A DNA stretch of 64,000 nucleotides from Acephala macrosclerotiorum (lineage: Eukaryota; Ascomycota; Leotiomycetes; Helotiales; Mollisiaceae). The notes beneath the pieces were generated by a model. The model was given only the letters and a program-made list of their open reading frames with translations. It did no database searches and was not told where the DNA came from. The stretch covers positions 1 to 64,000 of the forward strand of contig MU119380.1 of NCBI GenBank assembly GCA_014904845.1. The letters run 5' to 3'. Below are positions 1 to 9,172 of this stretch, piece by piece. How positions within the stretch are numbered: position 1 is the first letter of the stretch; each line of letters begins with the position of its first letter. Position numbers and translations under genes: made by a program.

Positions 1-770
1 AATATATATACGTATTTATTACGTATTTTAATTAAAAAAAATTAATATAAAAATTAAAAATATATTAATATTTTTAATTTTAAATTTAATTTTTTTAAAT
101 AATTAATAATTTTTATATTTAATATATAAAAATTATAATAATTAAACGTAATATATTAATATATTATATTATATATTTTATAAAAATATATTATATTTAT
201 TTTTTAATAAAATTTTAAAATTTTATTATTTTTAAATAATTTTTTAATACGATTTTTAATTCGTAAAATATTATAATTCGAAATTATAAAATTTATATTT
301 AATTTAAATTTAATTTAAAATATTTCGAGTAATTTTTATAATCGTTAAATATATTAATTATATAAAATATTTTCGTATATTTCGAATTATAAAAAGTTTT
401 TTATTATTATTTAAATATATTTATTTGATTTTTAAAATTATAATAAAATTTTATATTAAATTATATATATATTTTTAATTTTAAATTTATTAATATTTAA
501 TTAATATAAAACAAAAATTTAATAAATAAATAAAAACGAGATTTTTTAATATATTTTATTTAAATATATTACGAATTATAATTTTAATTTTTATAATTAA
601 TAATAAATATTAAAATTTTATATATACGAATTAAAATTATTAAAATTATATTTAAAAAATTTTATTTTATAAATTTATTATAAAAATTTTTATTAGTAAT
701 TTTTTATAAAAATTAATATTTAAATTAAAATAATTTAAATTTATATAATATTATTAAATTATAAAACCGC
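1..770. repeat. AT-rich RIP-type island
   Basis: This stretch is almost entirely A and T, with long runs of TTTAAAT and TATATA and only scattered C or G, mostly as CG in contexts such as ACGTA or TTCGA. No reading frame of useful length exists. Such composition is characteristic of ancient repeats mutated by repeat-induced point mutation in ascomycetes. The original element cannot be recognised. Composition returns to normal abruptly around position 770. Confidence 0.8.
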
Positions 771-1098
771 AAAAAGAGTAATTTTTAGTGTGTTCTCGCT
801 TAAATTTAGAGGATGCGCACAGAATTCTGGCACCCACTGTTGCAATTCAGGGGTAAAACGGTGAAACCGAGTTAGTCCTCAAACGATAAAAGCTTCAACT
901 GCCGCCACCAACTATAAACCTTAAGAAAGGGGACCCGCAGAACGCTATTTCACCCGTCGTTAAAGCCAAAGTCTTATATCCCGATTCTTCTTTCAGTCCT
1001 TTCAGCCTTCCTCCCAAAATCATTGCGCTCTTTGTTCTTCCCCCCTCCTTATTCCCAAGTCACCGCTTTTCAAAACAAGATCACAATTGACGTCAGCT

Positions 1099-2604
1099 AT
1101 GGGGGACACTCGGGAGGACTTTGACAATCTGGTATGGGATAAAAATGATGAGAAATGGGAAAAGGTGCAGCCAGAGCTGCGACAAAGATCCACCATCCGC
1201 CTTGTGGAGGCATTAGCAACTGAAAAGTTTGACTGTCCTGCAACCTGGATCACTCCAATGAATATCGGCGGGTACAACATTGTATACAGATTACGGGTCA
1301 AATGCTTCTCCTCCGATGTCATAGTTCGAAGACCCATTCCCTGCTACGCCCAATTCCCTAAGGAGAAGACCTTGGTCGAGGCTGCAACTGCCAGCTACAT
1401 CGAGAAGCAAACCAAAATCCCAATTGCCCCAGTACTCTTTCACGGCAAGACTTCTGAGCTAGGATACTATCTAATCATCAAGTATATTGAACATCAGCAC
1501 TCCATGTCGACTGCCCTCAACGCCACCAATGACGATACCGACAAAACCTTCGTTTTGGATCCTAACATTTCGGAGGATTTCCTCGAAGACCTTTACAGAA
1601 AGGTGGCAAGCTGCTTGCTAGAGCTTTCGCAACATACATTTTTTCGCATTGGGTCCTTGGTCGAGTCCAGCGAAGGTTCCTGCTCTGTGGCAACACGCCC
1701 AATCACCCGTGACATGAACGATATGCTTCAACTGGCAGGTATTCCACGCTCAATACTCCCCCCAAGGGAGAAGACGTATGGGACGACGGACGAATACTAC
1801 ACCGAGCTCGCAGATATGCATCTAGCTCAACTTGTCTTTCAGCATAACGACCTTATCGCCTCAGCAGATGATTGCAGAAACAAATATGTCGCTCGCCAAA
1901 TATTCCGCAGGCTTGCAAGGGAGGGAAAAATCTCAACCTTTGGATTTAAAGAGGACAATTGGTCAGCACAATCCAAGACTATGAGCACAATTTTATCACC
2001 CACACCTCCCAATGCAGGATCTTTTCGGCTGTATTGCGACGATTTACGACCAGGCAATGTTCTTCTTGACGATTCTGACAATATCGCCGCTATCATTGAC
2101 TGGGAGTTCACGTATGCTGCCCCTAGTCAATTTTCCCTTGATCCGCCGTGGTGGTTGGTCCTCGATGCGCCTGATATGTGGGACGATGGCATCGAGGATT
2201 GGGTTAAATTCTATGAGCCACGCTTGAAAATTTGGTTGTTAGCTATGCAAAAAGCTGAGGTTACCGCGGAGTCCAAAAAGAGATACATGGAAGTCCCGTT
2301 ATCGACGTATATGCGAGAAAGCTGGGAAACAGGCAGGTTTTGGCTAAGTTATGCAGCAAGAAAGAGTTGGGCGTTTGATGCTCTCTTTTGGAAATTCTTG
2401 AACGAAAGGTTTTTTGGAATCAGACAGAATAAAGTCCCCGGGCATGAGTTGTGGAAGACAGGGCTGTATCTTCTAAGCGAGGCTGAGAAAATCGCTATGG
2501 AACCCTTTGTGGAACGAAAGATGGAGGAAACAAAAGAGCGCAAATTAGTTGAGTGGGACCCGGAGAATGCAAAAAAGCGTTTGGCCGAGGTTTTATTTGA
2601 CTAA
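1099..2604 (+). CDS. Aminoglycoside phosphotransferase-fold (APH-like) protein
   Basis: A single-exon gene of 501 residues. The ATG at 1099 is preferred; the frame stays open a few codons further upstream but without an ATG. The C-terminal half holds the kinase-fold core: a catalytic-loop segment reading CDDLRPGNVLLDD followed by the metal-binding segment AAIIDWEFTY, as in fungal APH-family phosphotransferases. The N-terminal half (about residues 55-140) resembles the APH N-lobe. No signal peptide or membrane segment is seen. Fungal members of this large family are mostly uncharacterised, so the substrate is unknown; small-molecule or protein kinase activity are both possible. It lies between two AT-rich islands, beside two other kinase-fold genes that are broken, while itself being intact. 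Base composition is normal, so it seems to have escaped RIP. Confidence 0.85.
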   Translation: MGDTREDFDNLVWDKNDEKWEKVQPELRQRSTIRLVEALATEKFDCPATWITPMNIGGYNIVYRLRVKCFSSDVIVRRPIPCYAQFPKEKTLVEAATASYIEKQTKIPIAPVLFHGKTSELGYYLIIKYIEHQHSMSTALNATNDDTDKTFVLDPNISEDFLEDLYRKVASCLLELSQHTFFRIGSLVESSEGSCSVATRPITRDMNDMLQLAGIPRSILPPREKTYGTTDEYYTELADMHLAQLVFQHNDLIASADDCRNKYVARQIFRRLAREGKISTFGFKEDNWSAQSKTMSTILSPTPPNAGSFRLYCDDLRPGNVLLDDSDNIAAIIDWEFTYAAPSQFSLDPPWWLVLDAPDMWDDGIEDWVKFYEPRLKIWLLAMQKAEVTAESKKRYMEVPLSTYMRESWETGRFWLSYAARKSWAFDALFWKFLNERFFGIRQNKVPGHELWKTGLYLLSEAEKIAMEPFVERKMEETKERKLVEWDPENAKKRLAEVLFD

Positions 2605-2624
2605 ATAAAGTCTAAAAAATGAAA

Positions 2625-3020
2625 TTCATATGAAACGAAATAAAAAAACGTTTTTTATTTTTTATTTTATAAAAATTACAAATTGTAATTATTATATTTT
2701 TAAAAAAAAATTATTATTTAAAAAAAATATTATAATAATTTAAAATTTTATTATAATTTTTTTTAATTAATTTAATTAATAATATTAAATTAATTTTTTA
2801 TATATTATTAATAAATTAAATATAAATTAATATATTTAATTATAAAAAAAATTTTATATTTTTATTTTAAAATATAATATTATTAATAATTTTAATATTA
2901 TATATATATATATACGTATTAATATATTTTTAATATATTTTTATATATTTTTTTTAAATAAATTAAAAAATTTTAAAATTAAAACGAGTTTTCGATTATT
3001 AATAAACGGATAAAAATAAA
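2625..3020. repeat. AT-rich RIP-type island
   Basis: A second island of nearly pure A+T begins within about 20 bases of the stop codon of the upstream gene and ends near 3020, where normal composition resumes. It has no coding potential. The sharp border just after the APH-like gene suggests a RIP-mutated repeat inserted in its 3' flank. Confidence 0.75.
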
Positions 3021-3353
3021 CCACGGGACCCAGGAATTTTTTACGAGTAGAGATCGCTTTTTCCCTTTTACCCTGCGCTGCGCTAGACTATATTAAATAT
3101 TAAAACCCAAAAAAAAGCTAATCGTTTATTTTCACATTAGGGAGATACAATAGATGAGAAAAAGGTAATGATTGCCTAGCTGTGTGTTGCACACCCTTTC
3201 GTTCCAGAGGTTCTAGAACCGCGTTGTAACACTACCATCACTTCGTTTCATGGATGGGCTCCGAGTAAAGCAAAAAAAAAAAAAGATGTCTCGCATTTAC
3301 CATGTCAAACCGCCTTTGTTTTCATTTTCGTTGTCTTTGCCAGAAAAGAGAAT

Positions 3354-4457
3354 TTAATCGTCGGCCAACTCCTTCTTAATGCGCTCCAGTGCCTGTATAT
3401 CCCCTTCCGCTGAGCCATGCAACTCAGGATCAATCCAACCTTCTGTATTTCCCCCTCCAAAATCAACGACCCAGGCATCATCGGTCACCTCGTCGATGAG
3501 AATATTCGCCATCTTTGCATCGCCCCAAATGATGTTCCGAGTGTGTAGAGCTTCCAACGTCTCTTTGATTTGGCAAGACCATTTCTCTTTTTGTGCCTTG
3601 TTAATAGTGATTGCTGGTGGCGGCGGTCCATCTCCTCCAATCAAGGCGCCGCTTGTGATTTTCGCACAGCGCAAAGCATCTTCGAGGTTGTAGCCAAGTG
3701 ATGCAATGTAGTCGATTAGAAATCCTACAACACCAGTGTGGGATGTGATGAGACCCTTGAGTCGTGGAACCCTGACCAATGAGTCAAAGCTTGTCGTTTG
3801 AATCTGATAGAGCTTCTTGATTTCATCGAATATCGAATCATGCATGGCGTTTCGAGTCACCTTCGCACACATAGTCTGGCCGTTGACGAGGACTTTATAA
3901 ACGTATGAGTATAGCTCACTAAGAACTTGAACGTCAGAGACTTGGTGACGAGGAACACTGATGTCGAGTGCTTGAGGGTCTGTGATGGGAGGATGAAAGT
4001 CGTGGGTTGGTAGATCATCCCGTTTGACGGCTTTAAGTTTCCCTTGCTCGGTAACGAGTTGCAAGTTGATAATTTCGGGGTACATCTACGAGCGCAGCGG
4101 GGCCATTTGCGACAGGTCTTGTGTCTCTGGAGCAAGATCTTGCATTAATGATTGAGAGGCCTCGAGAACAGGGATTTGGATCTCGTTTGACACTCTGTCC
4201 GATTCGTCCAACATCTTCGCAACATCTTCGGCGTCGTCACCATCGCAAGAGCTAACTGCCTCCAGTCTTTGAAGGTATTGACTTTCGATGGAATTCGCAA
4301 AATCGTAGCCAGGGAGAGTACTGGGAGATAACAAAATGTCGAATACTTTGCCGTTATACTTACAAACGTAATTGAAAGTAAATACCTCGGCATCCCACGG
4401 GGGCGGACATCGCATCCACACGAATGGGTTGAAATTGGAATCGGTTGGAGATGTCAT
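3354..4457 (-). pseudogene. Protein kinase-like gene with in-frame TAG
   Basis: One frame runs from the ATG at 4457 to a stop at 3354 and would encode 367 residues, but it is interrupted by a TAG at 4086-4088 after codon 123. The downstream part carries a kinase-like core: a lysine-bearing strand (QTMCAKVTRN), a catalytic loop (IIWGDAKMANILID) and a DFG-type motif (AWVVDFGGG). The upstream 123 residues are acidic and have no clear domain. Because reading frame and coding character continue across the TAG, the simplest view is one gene with a nonsense mutation, for example CAG to TAG, which fits RIP base preference. Alternatives are translation restart at the ATG directly after the TAG, an intron with a poor donor removing the stop, or sequencing error. 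The family appears to be the fungal kinase-like proteins of unknown function. Confidence 0.7.
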
Positions 4458-4599
4458 TGCTGCCGTCTGGAATGATTTTGGGGGAACTGGTAGGTATACT
4501 GGTGGATAGGATAGTGAAAGTGTGAATGATTTCGAGATGGGAGTGGAGTGGGTAAATGATTGATTGAAAGCTGAGTCAGCTTTGTATTATTCAAAATAA

Positions 4600-5068
4600 G
4601 TAGCAATTATTATAAAAACATATTTATTTGTATTGTTTCAATATATATATACTCGCTAAATTTTAATCTTCGCATTTTAATTAGTTTAAATTAAAAATAT
4701 ATAGTACGTATTTTATATTAATATTATATTAATTAAAATTTAATATTTAATATTTTAACGATAAAATTTTTTTTATAATTCGAAGTACGCGAAAATCCTT
4801 TGTATAGCTAGCGTAGTTAAAAACTATAAAAATTACTTAAAATACTTCAAATTAAATTTAAATCGTATATAAATTTCGTAATTTTGAATCGTAATATTTT
4901 ACGAATTAAAAATCGTATTAAAAAATTATTTAATATAATTTTTTATATTTATTAAAAATTAAATATAATATATTTTTATAAAATATAAAGTACAATATAA
5001 TATAAATATTTAAAGTATTAATTTTTTAATCGAGAAATATAAAAATTTTATATATAAAAATTTTAAAT

Positions 5069-5103
<35 letters not shown>

Positions 5104-5725
5104 TTATTATTTCGAAAATAAATCGATTATTATAAATTTTAAATTTTAAACGTTATAATTAAACGAGTAAAAATATATTCGAATAATATTAAATTTATTA
5201 ATAAAATTCAATAAAAAAAATAAAAAATTCGTTTAAAAAATAAAAATTTAATTAAAAAGTTTACTATTAAAAAATAATTATATCGATTCGAAAAAAACTC
5301 GATTATAAAATTTAATAACGACGAATAATTAAATTACTTTAAAATTTAATTAATTATTCGTATTATAATAATTATTATTCGAATTTACAAAAAAAAAAAT
5401 TTATTCGAATACGATTAATTAATTTTATAATCTTATTAAAAAAAATATATAATCGATTTTTAAAATTTTAAACTAGTTTTTAAAGTTTTAATTCGTGCGC
5501 CGACGTAATTGGCGTAGTTGGCGAACCAATAAAAATAATCGCGTAATTCGAGTAATCGAAATTATAAAAAAAATTTACTATTATTAATATATATATATTA
5601 AAATAATATAAATAAATACGTTTCTATAATAGTTACTAAGATTTAAAATAAGTATTATTTAATAATTGAAACTTTTAATATTAATATTCATATAATAAAT
5701 ATAATTATATTTATATCCAAGTATT
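4600..5725. repeat. AT-rich RIP-type island
   Basis: The longest AT-rich island, over 1.1 kb, with no usable reading frame. It lies between the stop-bearing kinase-like gene and the decayed SRPK-like gene, and includes a tetranucleotide microsatellite near 5067-5108. A short stretch around 5490-5540 is less AT-biased and may be a less mutated piece of the original repeat. The parent element is not recognisable. Confidence 0.8.
5067..5108. repeat. (ATTT)n microsatellite
   Basis: About ten tandem copies of ATTT inside the AT-rich island. It is probably a slippage product and carries no coding signal. Confidence 0.85.
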
Positions 5726-5727
5726 AA

Positions 5728-6859
5728 AAGCGAACTCACGTCAAATAGCAAGGGAACGGGAAGTTTACAAGCATATAAATTCAATCACCACATCACATGT
5801 GGAATCTAAATGTGTACGAATGCTATTAGATTCGTTTGATATTGCCACAGCTACGGGTAGTCATATATTCATGGTACATAAACCTCTCAGTTTACGAATA
5901 TCCGATTTCCAATCTCTCATCCCGGGAGGGAAGCTCCCACAAGATATTTTGAAGCTCACACTGAAACATGTGCTTCTTGCTCTTGAGATTCTTCATTCAG
6001 AATGCCATTTAGCACACACTGGTAAGTTGCCCAATTATTATTCACTCTTTCTGTCGAGCCTTGGTTAATATCTTTCTTTAAGGGTCGAAGTCTCTGACCA
6101 TTTTCCAGATATCCAAGCTAAGAACATTCTCATGGGCATCGATGATGAGAACGTACTTACGGAGTTTGAAGAAGCAGAAGTCCGTGATTCAAGTCCATGC
6201 AAGGTCGATGGAGATCGCGTTATCTATACTTCTCGCCAAATACGCGTAGGGGAAGTGGTCGTCCAGTACTATACGACTTTGGTAAGGCTCGAATTGGTGA
6301 TGGAAAGTTCACCGAGGATATCCAATAGGTCATACTGGGAAAGCCATGGGATAAAAAGGTGAATATTTGGAATCTGGGAGTATTCGTAAGTATCGTTTTA
6401 CGTCTCTTATTTCGACATCCATTTTCACTACCCTTGTGATAAAACCGTTAATTCGTTTTAGATCTGGGATCTTTCTCAGAGCAAACACCTATTCGATGCT
6501 CGAGATGCTAATAATGAAACTACGAACACAGTGCACCTCGCTGAAATGATTGCTCTGCCTGGGAGCCCACCAAAGTCATTCCTGGAGGGAAGTCCAATTG
6601 TCGGGGTTTGTTTTCGACAAGAGTGGTAGGCTTCCATTCTTGCAAAAGGTTTTAGTGTACTAGCGATAACTTACACACTCTAGGGTGCTGAATTGGGGAT
6701 GTGAAAATACCATCTAACTCACTTGAAGAATTTAAGGAGAACCTGAAGGGGATAGAGAAAGCTCTCTTTCTTTAATTTATGCGTAAGATGTTACGATGGG
6801 TTCCTGAAGAACGAATGTCGACATTTGATCTTCTGGACGATCCGTGGTTGAACTCTTAG
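5728..6859 (+). pseudogene. SRPK-like serine/threonine kinase, decayed
   Basis: Remains of a fungal SR-protein-kinase-like gene. Coding begins without an ATG (NSRQIAREREVYKHI), so the ATP-binding N-lobe is missing, probably lost into the adjacent AT-rich island. A clean intron (6022-6108) joins codons to give the catalytic loop HTDIQAKNILM. After TSRQI the frame shifts; the next frame holds VLYDFGKARIG, the DFG region, then stops at a TAG (6326-6328) where the APE segment should be. Later pieces, KPWDKKVNIWNLG, LFDARDANNETTN and HLAEMIALPGSPP, match the usual C-lobe order, and KMLRWVPEERMSTFDLLDDP closes the kinase. Truncation, frameshift, deletion and stop together make function very unlikely. 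Intact relatives phosphorylate substrates of unclear nature in filamentous fungi. Confidence 0.85.
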
Positions 6860-7282
6860 CTTGTGGCGAGTTAGTTTCGAGGGGTTTTGTTTGAGCTAGA
6901 TTAATAGATTGACTGAACAACCACCTTTTTAAAAACAAAAATAAGCATAACGTAAGGATGCACAGTATTTTTACACACAGAAAAGGCTCGGGCAACGTGA
7001 AGTAGGAATGGCGGTTCAGCTGTCTCTGTCCCTCGTGGAACTCTTGGAATCTTTACGATATTAATTTATCAATAATCATATTGCTACTATTATCAATCCG
7101 ATCTTCATACAAATCCATCAGATACCAAATGTAAAATGCCCTCCATAGCCCAACGCCTTCCGACGCCTCAAATCCAAACCAACACGATGTAATTTCCTTC
7201 CAAAAACAACCTATACCAATACTCCAGCGCTAATTCAAGCAAACAAAATACGAGTACAAATCAACCGTCAACGACCAGACCC
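6860..7282. other. Intergenic, convergent
   Basis: Spacer between the end of the SRPK-like pseudogene and the 3' end of the cupin gene on the opposite strand. I see no reading frame with coding character and no repeat. It presumably holds the 3' ends of both transcripts. Confidence 0.6.
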
Positions 7283-8116
7283 TCACCGCTTCCTAATCCC
7301 ACACTTCCTCAAACAGCTCTCTACCCCCAGCACAACATTATCTGGAATCCTACTCCGAAATGCATCAACATCTATCCCATCAACCATCACCGGACCTCCC
7401 ACCGCAGCATTAACCTCCTCCTTACTAAACCCTAAAAACTCCTGCGCAATCTGCGCAACCCCGGGATCAGAGCCCGTGAAAGACGCCACGAAAGTAGCAG
7501 GCGTACAATCAGGGTTAAACTGTGTATGTACGCTCCCTTGGGGAAAAACCGTCATCTGTAACTTATCTACCAGATTATGAATTTTCCTCCCTCCATTTTC
7601 TAACATGGTGCTAGCGTTCAAGCGTCCCTCAATCACCAAGAATAACTCATTTGCTCGAGGATGAACGTGGGGAGTGTTGAAACCACAAGGCCCCAAGAAA
7701 CCCAGGGCCATGGAGCCATCTTGCATATAGAGCGCAGGAAAAGTCGCTTGGTCTGCTCGGACAAGCTGGCCTCCAAGGCCGATGGTTACGCCAGCGGAAT
7801 CAGCGGGGTGGGCGGAGGAATCGTTGAAGCTGAAGAGGAGGTCAGAGTCGGTGAGGATGTTGAAACGTTCTACTGAGGAAGGAGCCAAGACGAGTTTTTG
7901 GAAGAGGGCGGTGGTGGCGGCGGAGTTGGTGGTAGTCCCTGGTGAGCTGGTGCTTGCTGGAGGGCTGGAAGTGAATATTGAGCTGGTCTTTACCGCGGAA
8001 GTGGAAATGGTGGTTGTTGAAGATGTGGAGTTGAGTAGGTGTATGGAGTTGGGGAGGCAGGTGACGATCTTGGCTAGAAGAGCCGCGGCTATGAAAAGAA
8101 ATACTGAGAAGTGCAT
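7283..8116 (-). CDS. Secreted cupin (spherulin/germin-like)
   Basis: A 277-residue protein from the ATG at 8116; the frame is open further upstream but without an ATG. Residues 1-20 (MHFSVFLFIAAALLAKIVTC) form a signal peptide, followed by a serine/threonine-rich linker to about residue 70. The cupin barrel then shows both family motifs: PHVHPRANELFLVIEGRL, supplying two histidines and a glutamate, and FPQGSVHTQFN, supplying the third histidine. All four metal ligands are therefore present. Germin/spherulin-like cupins bind manganese and include oxalate oxidases and superoxide dismutases, but fungal members are mostly uncharacterised, so the enzyme activity is not assigned. It is extracellular by inference. 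It is convergent with the SRPK-like remnant and has about 1 kb of free sequence upstream. Confidence 0.85.
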   Translation of the reverse strand: MHFSVFLFIAAALLAKIVTCLPNSIHLLNSTSSTTTISTSAVKTSSIFTSSPPASTSSPGTTTNSAATTALFQKLVLAPSSVERFNILTDSDLLFSFNDSSAHPADSAGVTIGLGGQLVRADQATFPALYMQDGSMALGFLGPCGFNTPHVHPRANELFLVIEGRLNASTMLENGGRKIHNLVDKLQMTVFPQGSVHTQFNPDCTPATFVASFTGSDPGVAQIAQEFLGFSKEEVNAAVGGPVMVDGIDVDAFRSRIPDNVVLGVESCLRKCGIRKR

Positions 8117-9172
8117 CTTGAAGTCTTGTTCGCTTCCGAGTCGTGTTGGAACAACGGGAGTAGGTTCTTGGGATAGGCTTGGGAACTTGGAGCCAATGAG
8201 ACGCAAGAACAAGCAGAAAGGCAACGAAGAAGCTTTGGGAGAAGAGCAAGAGAAACCAAAGACACGACTATGGAGTGAGAACAAATTGAACGCCCCAAGT
8301 CAACCAGAACACTTATACCATTCCAACTTTTGCTGTATCGCCCTCTAAGCCCCCAAAGGAAGCCTGCAATGTCCAGCCCAGCAACGGTAACTCAAACACC
8401 ATCCTCTTCACTGAGAATACCGACGCCCGAGTGACTCTTCCAAAACGGTCGGATCGGATCTAAAAGAGGACCCTGCACCTCATCCCTAAACCCCAATTGG
8501 CCCATTCATATCCGGTTCGCAGATTGGCCGCCTCGCCTCGTCGCAACCGTCACACAAGGCTGTGGCGCAGGAACAGGCTCAGCACCGTCGGCCGCATAGA
8601 ATTCACCCTTACCAAACTCTCATCCAACATCCCCATCAAAAATAAGCGCACCGCCGCCTGCTCCTCCCTCAGACGCCCAAATTAAGCGCCTAAACAAGCA
8701 TTAAGTTCGGGTCGGGACCTCTGACTGCCTTGTGCTTCCCGACTAGGCTAAAGCTGGGGTATTTTGGGGCGGGATGGAATGGAACAGGAGGATGATTACT
8801 GCTTGTGGTCTAATTTGGAATTGGGGTAGTATATTGGGTGGTTCAGATTAGAAGGATGCGATGTATGCGTGTCATCTATGCACGACATGCCGCCGATGGG
8901 ATGCTGATGAAGAAAGCGTGACTGGAAACAAGGCTGTCACATGGAAAGGCCAATGGCGACTTGCCGCTGAGAAAACTCACCGAATGAAGAAAGAGCTGTG
9001 ATGGGCTGCAATAAGGTGCTCAAGATGAAGGGGCGTCGAATGGAACTCTGCAATGCAGAAAATCGATAATTCCTCGCCGTACACCATACCTGTTATGACC
9101 CTAGCCTTGAGGCTCTTTCCGTATTTCCCTGAACCTAAGCGTTGTATGCATCGTTTCGTCGTTAATGTACTA
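8117..9172. other. Intergenic, no gene seen
   Basis: About 1 kb between the start of the cupin gene and the 3' end of the anoctamin gene. Both are on the minus strand, so this holds the cupin promoter and the anoctamin 3' region. Open frames are short and without coding character. No repeat was noticed. Confidence 0.6.

Noticed and set aside
1..5725. Centromere or telomere candidate for the AT-rich islands
   Set aside because: Islands are short and interrupted by genes; no telomeric TTAGGG-type repeats are seen, so RIP-mutated repeats are the simpler explanation.
7782..8348. A 188-codon plus-strand frame
   Set aside because: Antisense to the cupin gene, which has signal peptide and both cupin motifs.
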